Shown piece after piece: positions 24,662-36,496 of a DNA stretch of 64,000 bases. The position numbers and the translations under genes are program-made. Below the pieces are notes generated by a model that saw only the letters and a program-made list of their open reading frames with translations, was not told the DNA's origin and searched no databases. The first letter of the stretch is position 1; each line of letters opens with the position of its first letter. Source of the stretch: Chrysoperla carnea (Eukaryota > Arthropoda > Insecta > Neuroptera > Chrysopidae); the NCBI RefSeq assembly GCF_905475395.1, contig NC_058339.1, forward strand, positions 71,886,520 through 71,950,519. Reading direction: 5' to 3'.

Positions 24662-24835
24662 GTGTGTATTATTTATAGACAATGTTATAAATAAATTTAA
24701 CTTACCTAGGTCAATAGCATTTTTTATTTATTGCTATTTCTATGCCAATTTATTCTTTAACAATTGTTCTAACGATTTTTATCGTACAAGTAAGCTTAAA
24801 ATATTAAAATTTATTAGATTTTATAAAATTTTCAG

Positions 24836-24893
24836 GGAAATGCATCATCAACGTCATCGAAACAACCTGTATTTACCGAAACAGAAATTGAAG
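24836..24893 (+). CDS. Unidentified gene, internal exon B
   Basis: This exon of 58 bases follows a TTTTCAG acceptor and ends at GAAG|GTAGGA. Joined to exon A across a 174-base intron it continues in frame with GNASSTSSKQPVFTETEIE and leaves one base for the next exon. The serine-rich then acidic peptide looks like a cytosolic linker. The exon at 41979 has the right phase to follow it, 17 kb away, but that joining is inferred. Confidence 0.45.
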
Positions 24894-26416
24894 GTAGGAA
24901 ATAATTCTTTATAAAAATAATAATTTTCGAGTTTAATTCTTAAACAAATAAAGAAATATTGAGTTTTCTGTAAATCTAAAAATAAAAACTTTGTAAAATC
25001 TATAATGATTTAAAGTTTTGGCTTTCGTTCTTGATAAACAAAATTTCAAAGTCCATTTTTAAATATTAGCAATTTGTTAAATTAAACGTAAATTAATATC
25101 GAATGGGTCATTAAATTGAATTTGTTGAAATTTCAAATTTTCTATTTCCTTTTTTAGTATTAAGACCAAAAATCTAGTTTAAAAAAATCAAAATAATGGA
25201 TAAAATTATTTACCGTAAATGACTACCTAGGGCTAAGTAACACATGTGATTTAAGGCATGTTTCATGACTCTTTTTTTTTCATTATTTACAATTTTCATT
25301 TTCTACTGGCAAATAGCCAAATATCATTGAAATAATGACCTAGAGAATAAATATCGTCTTTTTCTTGTTGACAAAATTTGTCAAAATGTTTTCAACATAA
25401 ATTAAATTGCTGTATCATTTTATATTAAATTTTTTTCATAAATATGTTATTTTGTTAAATTTTCCGTAAACATTTTATTTAAATTAAAATTTTAACTTTT
25501 AAATTTTAACGTATTTAGTTTTATGTAAGAAGAAGAGAATTTTTTAGAGATGGGCAAACAAATTCGATTGATCGACCATCATTCGATAATCGATTCTTTT
25601 TTCTCGATATTTTTGAAAGTTGATGAATCGATTATTCATATTTGCTTTAAAAATAACCGAAAAATTTTGAAAATGATAAAAAAGTTTTTCTAAATTACTT
25701 ATTTTTAATTATTTAAAAAATTTCTCAATGATTTCGTGTTAAAAGAATTTTCTTAAAAAATAACAGTTCTTGGATAAGAAATCAATGAAGATAGGTATCT
25801 GTTATTTTTTGCCCAGATCACCAAATTTTTTTTTTTCAGATAAAAGTTACTTTTTTCCCTATAAAGTACGAATTTCCTACAAAAAATATAGGGTTTCATT
25901 TGAAAAAATGTAGTTGACCACCATTTAACCTAGAACCTATCCACCTAAAAATAAACATGCATTTAGAATTGAGGATTTAGATCGAGACTTTCAAATGATC
26001 GAACTTTTGTTTGAAACGATTTATTGTACCTAACTTACTATTTTATTTTACAAAATTTTTAATTTGACTTAAAAAATTAGTTCCTGCCTAGTAACTTATT
26101 TTGCTATCATCCCCCATCACTAATTTTGATGCTTTTATTAAGTAAAAAGAAATCGATTTTTTTTATCGGGCTAACTAAATTTGATCCGAAATGTTAAATT
26201 AAAAAAAAACTGAAAATATAATTCATATTTACTAGAAATGATATATTAAACCATATTATGGTTTATTAAAATTGGTTATAATTTGCGTGTGGTATAAACA
26301 AATTCAATTTTTTTGGGTTTTGATGACGTCATCAAGTACAAAATAATAATGATTCTATTGTTATTGAAAAAATCAACTTTGTGTTATTTAATGGCATCAC
26401 GATCTTTGCCATTTTT
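24894..26416. other. Probable intron, nothing recognised
   Basis: This is AT-rich. A stretch near 25560-25640 is full of ATCGATT/TCGAT words, but no element ends were found. Confidence 0.4.
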
Positions 26417-27175
26417 AACCGACTTCAAATAAAAAAAGGAGGAGGTTATCAATTCGATTGTCTTTTTTTAATGTATGTTACCTCAGAACTTTCGACTGGA
26501 TGAACCGATTTTGGTGATTCTTTATCTATTTGAAAACTGGTACTTCCCGTGTGGTACCATTTCATTTTGGTCCAGTTCTGACAATGTCATCCATAAGAAA
26601 ACCATAAAAGTCTTAAATTTGCATTAAGTATGCTCGACAAGAGGACGAATAATTCAATATCACGCCAACCGATTTCGATGATTCTTTTTTAGTGGCAAAT
26701 TAGTTAGTGTACTTCAGATTCATTAAAAAATCACAAAATAAAAAAAACTTTGACACCGACCTCCAAAAATAGCAATAATTTTAACTACATTATACAGTAG
26801 AATCTCGATAACTTAAACCTCGGTAACATAAAAACCTCTGTTACTTCAAAAAATACTATGTTCCCTTCCCATCAGAGCCCAAAACCTCTATAACTTAAAA
26901 GACGCAACCTCTATAACTTAAATAAATAATCTCTGTATAGGCTCTCAGTAACTACATAGAAACATGTACATACCTCTATATTAACTAGGGTACATAGAAA
27001 CATGTACATACCTCTATATTAACCTTTACCTAACATAGACACTTGATAACTTAAAACCTCTATAACTTAAAATATTTTGTGTTTCCCTTGGACTTTAACT
27101 TATCGAGATTCTACTGTATTATCGTTATTTTTTACTTTTTAGTTCATATTAACTTGTTTTGGAAAATTGGTATTA
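26417..27175 (+). repeat. R2 dispersed repeat, interrupted by a MITE
   Basis: It begins AACCGACTTCAAATAAAAAA, then GGTTATCAATTCGATTGTC, CTCAGAACTTTCGACTGGAT and GAACCGATTTTGGTGATTC. The inner part (ACACCGACCTCCAAAAATAG to GTTTTGGAAAA) matches 46948-47065. Another copy starts at 44453. At 46948 the copy ends AAAGTCGGTTTT, the complement of the start, so R2 probably has AACCGACTTC-type inverted ends. The copy here is split at 26795-27116 by another element. Confidence 0.75.
26795..27116. mobile_element. pogo/Tigger-like MITE, 322 bp, with TA target duplication
   Basis: The ends are CAGTAGAATCTCGATAACTT and, inverted, AAGTTATCGAGATTCTACTG on the other side with one mismatch in about 22 bases, flanked on both sides by TA. 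CAGT...CTCGATAA termini and TA duplications are typical of the pogo/Tigger branch of Tc1/mariner. The uninterrupted sequence ACATTATATTATCGTT is preserved in the related repeat at 46977-46992, which confirms the insertion. Inside, CCTCTATAACTTAAA occurs three times exactly, and a 33-base segment (26953-26985) is repeated at 26991-27023. It encodes no transposase. Confidence 0.92.
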
Positions 27176-28049
27176 ATAAAAGAACGCAAGCAATAATTAA
27201 TTTTTTTTAACAGTAGATATTTGTTTATCGTGGTATATCCAATATTTTTAATATTTTGTTGACATGAGTGTGTTGTGGGGGCAGAAGGGCAATTACCTCC
27301 ATCCCTCCTTTCCTGGGTTAAACATTCCATAAATTTTGTGACTAAGTAATGTGTTTACATGCCAAAATATTGTCTTAATTTAAAATTTGTTTTAATTATT
27401 CCACTTCACCTCCAATAATGTATTTGAAAATTTGCATTATTTTTTAATAATAAAAAAATCCATCTTTTAATCGTATGACAAATTACACCTGAGAAATAAA
27501 CCTACTATACAATATAATATTCTTTGTTTTGTCGCTAGTTGCTACAATTGTGCACGAAGCTAGATTTTTTATGCTTTAACAATCATAGGTGCTTAGAGTT
27601 TTTATCCACTTTTATGAAAATAAATATAAAAATTTGCATGCCTATATCATTGACAAATATTTAACATAAATCATAAAATTATATGAAAAACAAAAAAGTC
27701 ATAAAAAATTTATTAAATTTTTACTTAATTATTATTATTATTATTTTAAAATTATTTGGTGGGAATATGTACCAACTGCAAACAATCATAATGGGTCTAC
27801 TAGCGTGCTTAAATGTTATAAAATATAAACTTATTGAATATTTAAATATGGTACTCGTTGAAAAAATGAATAGGTCTCAGATTTTGTTCTAAACTTTCTA
27901 CAAATAAATAATAAAAAATGATCCAATTTCAGTATCCTATGTTTCCAACTCTATATAGAATGCTGTGAATACTTTTGCTTGTTTCAAACGTCAAATGTTT
28001 GTTTTAAAACTTCCATTTTCGATATGAATCCTTAAACTTACAATCAACA
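27176..28049. other. Nothing recognised
   Basis: This is AT-rich; frames at 27139 (-) and 27683 (+) look like chance. Confidence 0.45.
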
Positions 28050-28480
28050 ATGCCCAACGCTCAAATTATTCAATTGCATTATAGAAATGACAATTCTGTA
28101 AGAGCTGTGTAAAGGCTTTTACGGGAAGATTATGAGGGCAATTTAATCATCCTAGTAAGCGAACAATTCGCATCATTGCATTGTGGAAAAGTTCGAGGAA
28201 ACTGTAAGCATTGGAGATAGGTTAAGGCGTGTGTAGAATCGTAGCATGCGTTCAGCCAAGAATACGCCATTTGATACCTTTTTGTGGATTTCTTTAGAGT
28301 CACGTCTATATCAACAAACCTGCAACGTTGGAGCATCCATCCGACAAAAAAAGCTACCATCCGACAAGATATAGCCGAAATAATGTGCCGAAAAGTCATA
28401 GAAAAAACTACTGCAGAAGGTCCAGAGGCGGCAATTTGGCTGATATCATTTTTCATATTAAATGGATCATAAGTACTTAG
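28050..28480 (+). pseudogene. Mariner-like transposase, internally deleted and frameshifted
   Basis: From ATG at 28050 the frame reads MPNAQIIQLHYRNDNSVRAV, then stops. A second frame nearby gives IVEKFEETVSIGD, matching the helix-turn-helix start of mariner-type transposases that begin with a DUF4817-like domain. The catalytic DDE core is missing. The 3' part reads YINKPATLEH, then CRRSRGGNLADIIFHI, the typical C-terminus of the same group. In about 430 bases it has stops, shifts and a large deletion, so it is inactive. No terminal repeats were identified. Confidence 0.75.
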
Positions 28481-28949
28481 TAATCGATTAATAAAGTATA
28501 CCTAAGATAATATAATTGGAATAGCCTTTATTTATTTTTTTCTTTTGAAAACTTATTTTTATTTATTTATTTTGTGACGTCATTAAAATCCAAAAAGTGA
28601 TTTTACTCTATATTCCCCAAACTTAACCATGCCGAATGTAATCTTAATTTTGGCAATCTTTGATTGAGATTAAAAAACATGCTTGTATGTTCTGTAAAAG
28701 CGAAAAATTTGTGATGTATGCCATTATTATAAAATGTTGAACACTCACAAAATGTATTCACACGAAGTACGTAAAACTGATTACATACTCAACAGTGTTA
28801 ATCACTAATTGAGAAATTTTGACCACCTGCCAAATAAGTAACAATTTTCAATTATTGTTTTAAAGTTTCTTAAATCACGGCTACTTGATTTCGCATTTGA
28901 TTAACATCAGATTTTAGAAAAATTAATCTTTAAGCTCGCACTTCAGACT

Positions 28950-29083
28950 ACAGAGAATTTTTTTCGGCATTAAATTACAGGAGTTATTTTATTATTTAAA
29001 TAGGTTCAGTATCACGTACTAAATCCTTATAAAAATAGGCGGGGGAAGTGCCTCCATTTTTAGGAAAAGCGTTTTAGGCTATA
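28950..29083 (+). repeat. R4 dispersed repeat, copy 1
   Basis: It shares with 29326-29478 and, inverted, with 41352-41500 the order: AAATTACAG then AGTTATTTT, TAAATAGGTTCAGTATCACG, an AAATCCTTAT-type block and a CCTCCATTTTTAGGAAAAGCG end. The class is unknown. Confidence 0.6.
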
Positions 29084-29325
29084 TCTCCATTACTGTTTAA
29101 TTTAGACCAAAAATGGTAATAACTTTTATTGTAAATAATTAAATTACCTACCTTTTTTTAAACTAATTTTTTTTTTGTACCACCAACCGTTTATGACTTA
29201 CACGACTATAACGATTTACTTATTGACTATTTGACCGATATGTCTTTTAATATTTCTTTAAAAAAGAAAATGATAATAACTTAACTTAATATTTATGAAG
29301 CTATAACGCGTTTAATGTTGCATTA

Positions 29326-29478
29326 CAGCTACAGAAAATTGAGAATTTTTTCTTGCAATAATTTAAAGGAGTTATTTTTTTTATAAAAATAGGTTTATTA
29401 TAACGTAGTGAATGTAAAAACACAAACTTCTTACAAATTTGGAAGGGAAAAGTGTCGCCATTTTGAGAAAAATCGTTA
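29326..29478 (+). repeat. R4 dispersed repeat, copy 2
   Basis: This is a diverged direct copy 375 bases after copy 1. It reads TTAAAGGAGTTATTTTTT, AATAGGTTTATTATAACGTA, AAACTTCTTACAAATTTGGA and GTCGCCATTTTGAGAAAAA. Confidence 0.55.
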
Positions 29479-30007
29479 CACCTGGTTAGCAACGAATAAC
29501 CTATATAATAAGATTAATTACGATTAGCCAATTCATACTGATGATGACTACTTGGTAGTCGAAATACGCATTTATAAAGTAGAAAAAACTGATCTAGGAA
29601 ATTGGGACAAAAATCGAAATTTATTAAGAGAATAAGCACTTTAAATAGTACCGTGCAATTTTGAAATACCCTGTTTAATAAATAGACTTCGAAAATTTGC
29701 AGTAGTTATTCTATTCACAACTTTTCTCTTACTATCTAAATATCTCAAAAGTTTTTGTCTTAACACCCGATTATTATTTTTTAAGATAGGAACGTAAGAG
29801 CATCGGATATTGAACAGACGTTATTCAAGAAAATTGCTAACCGTTTTGTAGCATTTATGTGCATTATCTGTAACAATAATATAGTAATATTAATCACTGT
29901 AAATATTGTGTGGGTAAACTGTTATCATTACTACCTTGCACATAGTAATTTATGATTGCAAAAAGCAATGTTTTATTATTATTATCAATTTATCTGTATA
30001 ATTAATT
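29479..30007. other. Nothing recognised
   Basis: This is AT-rich spacer without coding or repeat signal that I can support. Confidence 0.45.
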
Positions 30008-30570
30008 GAAATTAGATGAAAACCAGTGAAAACAAACAATTGACTGAGCTAACTGTTGAAAGGCCATGTATAGACAGTGTTGATTACTCTATCACATTAC
30101 ACATATACCTATACATGTCACACATACAAAACTGATAATCCCATATTAATACATACTATAAAGTTGCAACTAATGTGTGCCCTCGTGAGTAAACAGTGTT
30201 GTTTACAAAAAAATGTTTCAAACCAAAGTTGCTTATTTTTTGATAAGAAACATACATTTACATACATTTACATACATACATAACAATATACATTAAAAAT
30301 TTTCTTCTATCTCTAACGGTTTACAAGATGGGTCTTACGTACCCATGACCCAATTGACCTATGTTGCTCATTTACGAACTCAACCACACTTTTTACGTCC
30401 TGAGTACGCTGTAAAAATTTCAGCTTGATATCATTTTTCGTTTTTGAGTTCACAGACGGACGGGCGGACAACCGGATACGGACTAAATAGATGATTCTAT
30501 GAACACCTATACTAAAATTTTGTTCGTAGCATCAATATTTTTAAGCGTTCCAAACTTGGGACTAAAGCTT
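30008..30570 (-). repeat. R1 dispersed repeat, near full-length copy
   Basis: It runs in the orientation opposite to the 21365 copy: AGTGAAAACAAACAATTGAC, CCATGTATAGACAGTGTTGA, GCCCTCGTGAGTAAACAGTG, GGTTTACAAGATGGGTC, GACGGACGGGCGGACAACCG and TTGGGACTAAAG. The last part near 30565 is diverged. Confidence 0.8.
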
Positions 30571-31529
30571 TTAAGCCTGGCATTCTAAAAGCTAATTTAA
30601 TTATCTGGCATCAGTAAAACGGTTGGAATGGAATTTAGAAATTAAATAAAATGTGTCAAAAATATACTTTTATGGCTTTAACATTTGGTATATAATAACA
30701 TTAGCGAATTGTCGACTTGAAAAATATGATAAATTTAACATGTGTTGAATGCACTATCATGGTTTCCACATTAGGTACAAGGAAAAACATTAGCGAATAA
30801 CTTAAACGGAAAATGGAAAATATTCCCGAAATTATTATATTTCAAAAATAACTCATTTAGCTGTACTTAGATGCAAAAATTTGTCTGTGCTTATGCTGTG
30901 ATTATGAATTGAATTTTAGCTAAAAATTTGGAAACTAATAATTTTTGTTAGAAAAATTCAGACGGTCGTGGCATACTTTAATTTCATTAACTTTTTAGGG
31001 CGATAGACTGTCAGAAAGTTGTTGTTGTGTGTTCCAAATTCCTTTTAAGGAATGTCGGAGACTACCTTCCTCCATCTATTTCTATCATTTGCATATCTAA
31101 TTAAATTTTCCAAGATAGTGACAGACAAAAATTAAAAAAATTTTACAGTCTGCCAATGATAGGGGACATATAATACAATCATAAGCTATAGGAAAATGTA
31201 TAAAATAACACGCATTATGAATTAACGCATAGTTAAAAATTAACATTTCTTTGTAAAATAATGAGATTAACTTTTTTACTTTTTACTGTCTGTCATTCAT
31301 TTGAATAAAAGGCAAGACTGTCCAATACACTACAAATTTATTGGCTGAAGGTTTTATCGTGTAAAAACTTTAACATATCAATATTTTTTGTGTCAATAAG
31401 TTTTTAGTATTGACAGACTGTAAAAAATTGTTAATTTTTTTCTGTCATCATCAGACAATCTATGAGTTTGTTTTCGTTTTAAGTATTTAAGAATGTAAGA
31501 GCGCCAGGACAATTTTGGTTTGATTTGAT
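30571..31529. other. Nothing recognised
   Basis: This is AT-rich. Several ACAGTCTG/CAGACTGT words between 31010 and 31460 occur in both orientations and may be ends of small decayed elements, but no unit could be bounded. Confidence 0.4.
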
Positions 31530-32128
31530 TTTTTTAAATATGAAGTTGGAATAAGTCTAAGTCAAATCTCAAAATTTAAAAGGGGGGTTGCCCGATTATT
31601 TAAATAATTAAATGACATCAAACGTAGGTATATTTAACATTGGTCGTATGGGAAAACAGTAGATGGATGATATGTTTTCATAGATTTCATCAAAACTAGT
31701 CGGTGGAAATAAAAAAAAAAAACTATTAAAATTAAAGTTGCAACCTTAATAAATTATTGAAAAGAAAAAAACCCGTTGTGCCCGACTAATTAAGGATGTT
31801 TGGGCACGGTAGTGGAGACATAAATTAAAAAATAAATATATATTTTCAATTTTGATGGAGAATTATGTTATAACTTGACAATATAAAACGAAAAGCAAAA
31901 ATAAAATTTTTCGATATTTTGAGTAATTTTCAAAATATCAAAAATTGAAAACTTTAGTTAATTATTTAGCTTTCGATATTTCGAAAACCACGGCAGATAT
32001 CGAAAATTTTATTCTTTTTCGTCCAAATTTATGAAGTTATAACAAAATTCATCATCAAGTTTAAAATCAGGTACAAATAATTTCAACCAAAAGTCTAAAC
32101 TTGCCTTGGCGCTCGTACTACCTTAAGT
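31530..32128 (+). repeat. R3 dispersed repeat, copy 2
   Basis: This is a direct copy of 1265-1800, with TGATATGTTTTCATAGATTT, AAACTAGTCGGTGGAAAT, CCCGACTAATTAAGGATG and AACTTGCCTTGGCGCTCGTA. It carries about 60 bases not in copy 1, around 31825-31885. Confidence 0.75.
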
Positions 32129-32239
32129 ATGTAGGTTGGTATTGTTTTGAATACAAAAATTTAAATTGCGTTTATTTTATGTGATGAAGAAGACTCACAT
32201 AATTTATATTTATCACACAAAAACTTAATCCAAATATTT

Positions 32240-32520
32240 GAATAATTATGTGGTATGATGTTTGTCCATTTTTTCTACTCCCTTGTACAAAACAGAAAGG
32301 AAGTATTGTAATTGCGAAAAATTTAATGTTAAGTTTTCAATGGAAACAAACATTTCAAGCACCACTGAACTCAGCTTCGCTGTTTTCGGTATGAGTCTTG
32401 TATGGTACGTAAGTCTATTCCGTAAACGCAAGAACCGTAGAATGCTGAAATTTTGAATTTCGGATTTTTGTGACACCTCCACAGTTTTGTACTTCTCCCG
32501 TTTTCATTCTTTATGTATGT
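32240..32520. repeat. Probable repeat fragment
   Basis: A block that is richer in G+C than its surroundings reads CTTGTACAAAACAGAAAGG, TTTTCAATGGAAACAAACAT and CACCACTGAACTCAGC. It resembles dispersed insect repeat sequence, but no second copy lies in the window. Frames on both strands (32246-32482 and 32262-32456) have no recognisable domain. Confidence 0.35.
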
Positions 32521-33484
32521 TGTGATTTCGAAAGTTAACGATTTCTCGAAAAATAACGATTTAACAACACTATCGATAAAATATGCAAAACTGAAACAAA
32601 ACTGAATTGATGAATAAATGGCGTTAGGATTTTGAGGCGAGGCAGACTATTAAGTCAATGCATATATTCTAATTGTGGACCCTTTTTAGAATAGGTTTTA
32701 AACAGTCAAAAACCTAATTTATAAACGATTTATCAAGCACTTTCAGTATTAGAGAATGAAAATTAGAGTTTCGACTCATTTTTCGAGTTATAGACTGGTT
32801 TATATATTTTGATTACTTTATAAACGTACAAGGAAGTTGTATGGAGCTTACATAAGATTTTTTAAGATAATTACTCATAAAAACGTTATAATTAATTATA
32901 CAAAAAATATTTTTTATCTTCAAATTCTACATTGTTTAACTGAAATTGTTTAGGGACTTTTAAATAACTATTAAGATTTTTAATTAATTAATTTTAAGAT
33001 TATTTTTTGTGCACACATAGTTAATATATTTAATTTACCTGTATCTTTTTAATAATTGTTACGTCATGCGAAAATTTGTTAATTAAGAGCAATAATTATT
33101 GAAATTTATTTTACAAATGGCAGCTAATAAATGTAAGTTATTTCTATTTTGTTTCCGTTACCAAATATTATTAACTATTTTTTGGTTTCCGAAGCTCTGA
33201 ATATAATGACATTTCAAGTGTGAGTTAAAACAACGCATTAATTGAGGGAAAAGTCCATGATCATCTCGTCATTTTGTACCCGTTTTATACCCATTGTATA
33301 TTTTATTAAAAAATTTAGCTTGTATCTTTATGAGTATGTTCTTGATCGCAAAACTCGAAAAGTTGTCGATGGATTCTCACGGAAACGAGTACTTAAAAAT
33401 AATTAAAAAAAGGGATGAGTTATCTAAATGTCAAATGTGTTTCTATTTTTATTTACGCCCTTAATAACTAATACCTCACTCAAA

Positions 33485-33517
33485 GCCACAGCAAAACCTG
33501 TGGCCGGGTTCATCTAG
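33485..33517 (+). mobile_element. Helitron-like 3' terminus
   Basis: A perfect 7-bp stem GCCACAG...CTGTGGC with a 6-base loop is followed nine bases later by CTAG and then T, the layout of Helitron 3' ends (hairpin, CTRR, insertion before T). The tail CCGGGTTCATCTAG is shared, bar one T, with 37659-37687. The element extends to the left over about 33240-33484; its 5' end was not found. Confidence 0.65.
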
Positions 33518-33809
33518 TATTTGTGTTGATAATTTCAAATTATGAAGTTTTAATTAATTATTTATATACTACAATTAATTTTAAAATTGAAAATCACAGT
33601 TTTTCCAAAGTTACCTATAAGTTTTCACATCTGTCGGCGTGTCATTTTTTTTTAAATTAGATCTTATTAATTTGATTTTAAAATTATTGATTTATTTAAT
33701 TGAATTTCGTCTTCTAAATAAGAAAATAGGTCACTTAGACGTAAATAATATTGATCTATTTTGCATATATATTTTTAATATGATCAGAAATATACTCTTT
33801 TATAATATA

Positions 33810-34240
33810 CAAGGTTATTCACGTTCAAACTGCTTGATTTTAAGAAAATTTTGTTGCTGGGATAGATAGGAGCTTATGGGCTGAATAATTTTAAAACTAT
33901 TTTCGTAATATACAGGCTGTTCGGAAAACATGAAACGTATCAAAGTTGTATTTTTTAAATTTCCTCTTCACAGTTTTCGAAATATTCTGTATTTTCTCAA
34001 AGCTTATGTATGTTTTTCAAATCAAATCTAACTTGGAGTCGACTGAATCGATTGAGTTTTTTGTCACAATTGTGAATAATTGAATAATGTATACAGGTTG
34101 TACCAAAATTGCGACTAAAGAATTAAAAGTTTTAAACGATAACTTTATGAATATTAAATTTCTCAGAAACAAAATTTTTTTTAAATCAAGCAGTTTGGTC
34201 TTGATTTTTCTTGAGTAACATGAATAACCCTGTATATACC
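33810..34240. repeat. Foldback element, about 430 bp
   Basis: The left arm ACAAGGTTATTCACGTTCAA and CTGCTTGATTTTAAGAAAAT is answered on the right by inverted ACAGGGTTATTCATGTTACT and CTGCTTGATTTAAAAAAAAT. The middle contains TACAGGCTGTTCGG (33913) and TACAGGTTGTACC (34094), which may be ends of smaller nested elements. Confidence 0.55.
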
Positions 34241-35284
34241 AAACAAATTATAATATATACACTTTGGATTGTAAAAATTACGCCGACGTGAAAACTCTGA
34301 TAAAAAGTCTTTTTTCATTTATAGAAGGCATTTAAGAAGTGAATCCCTGAATTATTTTAAAGAAGAATATGTTTATTTATTATAAATCCAAAATTTACAA
34401 TCCACGAATCCGATTTTTTCACGCAAGCAAGTGTTTTTTTGGTTTAAGAACATAAATGAATCTTTTAATAGTTTTCCAAAGTTTTGATTAATGAAATTTT
34501 TATAATTAGGTAATATATCTCTATTTTCGAAGAGGTGTGATTCTTTAAGGCCGTGAAGTCATTGAAGTAAATTGTCACAGTAAATTTACTTATGAGCATA
34601 AATTAACGCTTTAAATAAGGGGCTTCCTAAATTGTATTTAGGAAGATACAGAATGTTTTAGAATATTTTAAAATAGTTGATGTTTCACTGTTCGGAGAGT
34701 CGAAATTTATCGGTGAATGATGAAAATGAGCTTAACAGTATGTTTAAGAATAATTTGGAACTTTCGAGAAACTTGATTTGCGATAGTGAATCAAAAAGGA
34801 AAATAGCTGGAAGGTTAATTATAGTGTTTTTGTAAAACATGTTCCGGAAAAAAAATATTATCCTATTTTCTTTTCGAAAGTCATTTCGAAAAAAGAACTT
34901 ACCAAGGTAAGGTTGGCATTACAGCTATTATTTGTATAAATGTTTTTCTATTGTAATAAATATAATAAGATTCGATTGGTTCAACTTTTTTGATCTCGAA
35001 TGTAAATTTATTGCGTGCTACTAGTATAATAATGATAACTTTGTCTCTAACTGTGTTTAAAAGGTAGGTGGTGGCAGGAGATGTTACCATCATGCAATAT
35101 TTAAATCGAAAAGATTAGTGAAATGTCTTATTCAAAAACAAGAGATGTTTGTTTTTCCATAAAATACCTACTTAGTTATGTTCCTGGTATTAAAGTGGTT
35201 TAGGTAGATACTTTGAGAATAACAGTATTTGTACAGGTATTTTACAAAAAGGCTTGGAAACTTGGAACAATTATTTGAGGATAA
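34241..35284. other. Nothing firm
   Basis: This is AT-rich. A good minus-strand donor (GTAAGT, complement of 34897-34902) ends a 64-codon minus frame, but its peptide is not recognisable and no acceptor was found. Confidence 0.35.
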
Positions 35285-35437
35285 AAAATCACTAGTTATT
35301 TTAAACCTAATAAGCATATCCACAAAATCAATTCCATAGAGAAAGATCTCTGCAGATTTTGTCATGATGAGGAACAAACTGGAATACATATTTTGTGTGG
35401 GTGCGTAACCTCTCTTTCAAACGACACCATCGCTTGA
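35285..35437 (+). pseudogene. Non-LTR retrotransposon, C-terminal fragment
   Basis: Fifty open codons end in TGA and include NKHIHKINSIEKDLCRFCHD and then EEQTGIHILCGC. The pattern CRFC...H...C.C after an RNase-H-like region is the usual C-terminal zinc-knuckle-like tail of LINE polyproteins carrying RNase H (I, R1, LOA and jockey-like groups). A stop precedes the frame at 35282 and no reverse transcriptase remains. Confidence 0.65.
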
Positions 35438-35754
35438 ATTAGACTGATTTCCACTCAAGTGGACTAAATTTAGTGTCGCCCATGAATACTCTAAATTTTT
35501 TAAACATGTTGCGCTTCTGGAGCACTTTAGAAACAAATGTGGTTGAACTGATTGCAATACAATACAAAAATGTAATTTTTAATCAATTATTTTTTTTTTT
35601 TAAATTAAGAAAACACAAAAATCAAACAGAGACCTTTAAAATTAAAAAAAAACTAAGCATTTTTTTCGTGGACTAAATAAATGAAAGTATATTGAAATTA
35701 AATAATACAGCTTACAATTTCGAAAGTATTTTCTAGATTTTTTTTTACTTTTCT

Positions 35755-36215
35755 AGAATCTAAGACAATACCACTACCTATATGCTACCTAAAAATTTTA
35801 AACTTCCTATCTTTAATACTTTTGGAGAAAATGGACACCATAGTTTTGTCATAATTTGCGCCCTCACGAGTAAACAGTGATATTTCCAAAAAAATGTTTC
35901 AAACATAAGTTGTTAATTTTTCACTAGGAATATTTGTTCGTTTTTTTAATTTAAACTTTTGTTCTATCTACAAAAATTTATAAGATGGCTTATTCAGACC
36001 CAAGACCTAATTGAAATACGTTGCTCATTTACGAATTCAAGCTCACTTTTTACATGTTGAGCCCGGTATAAATTTCAGCTCAATATCTCTTTGCATTTTT
36101 GAGTTATCGCGTTGAAGGACGGAAATGGGCTAGTTAGGTGATTTTATGAATAAGCGCTATTAACTTGGGATTAAACTTAGCATACTTTGATATATATTTC
36201 ATGTATAAAGGGTTA
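35755..36215 (-). repeat. R1 dispersed repeat, variant with alternative end
   Basis: The body from GCGCCCTCACGAGTAAACAG to TTGGGATTAAACTTAGCATA is R1. The outer part differs: ACTTCCTATCTTTAATACT and TTTTGGAGAAAATGGACACC replace the CCATGTATAGACAGTG end. The same replacement is found at 52440-52805, so this is a second subfamily. Confidence 0.75.
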
Positions 36216-36284
36216 AAAAAATTGTTTATTTTTATATAAGTTATTGAACTCATTGATCTATTTAAAATTGTTTGCATATGTCCA

Positions 36285-36496
36285 CGTAATATTGTAATTT
36301 CCGTCATATTGTAAACTGGCTACAAAAAACCACTCCAATTAGCGCTAATTCGATACCTATTTTAACGAAAATCAACTCATTACGTTCTGTTTAGTTGGCC
36401 TGGATCGAGTTAGCACGAGTTCGGATAGTTTATTTGCCACTTTTTTTAAGATAATTTCCTAGTTAGTTTACAATATGACGGAAATTACATATTACG
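36285..36496. repeat. Foldback MITE, about 212 bp
   Basis: The inverted ends are about 34 bases. The left is CGTAATATTGTAATTTCCG then TCATATTGTAAACT; the right is AGTTTACAATATGACGG then AAATTACATATTACG. The interior has no coding frame. Confidence 0.82.

Noticed and set aside
32246..32482. Open frames on both strands
   Set aside because: They overlap each other in repeat-like sequence; neither has a domain.
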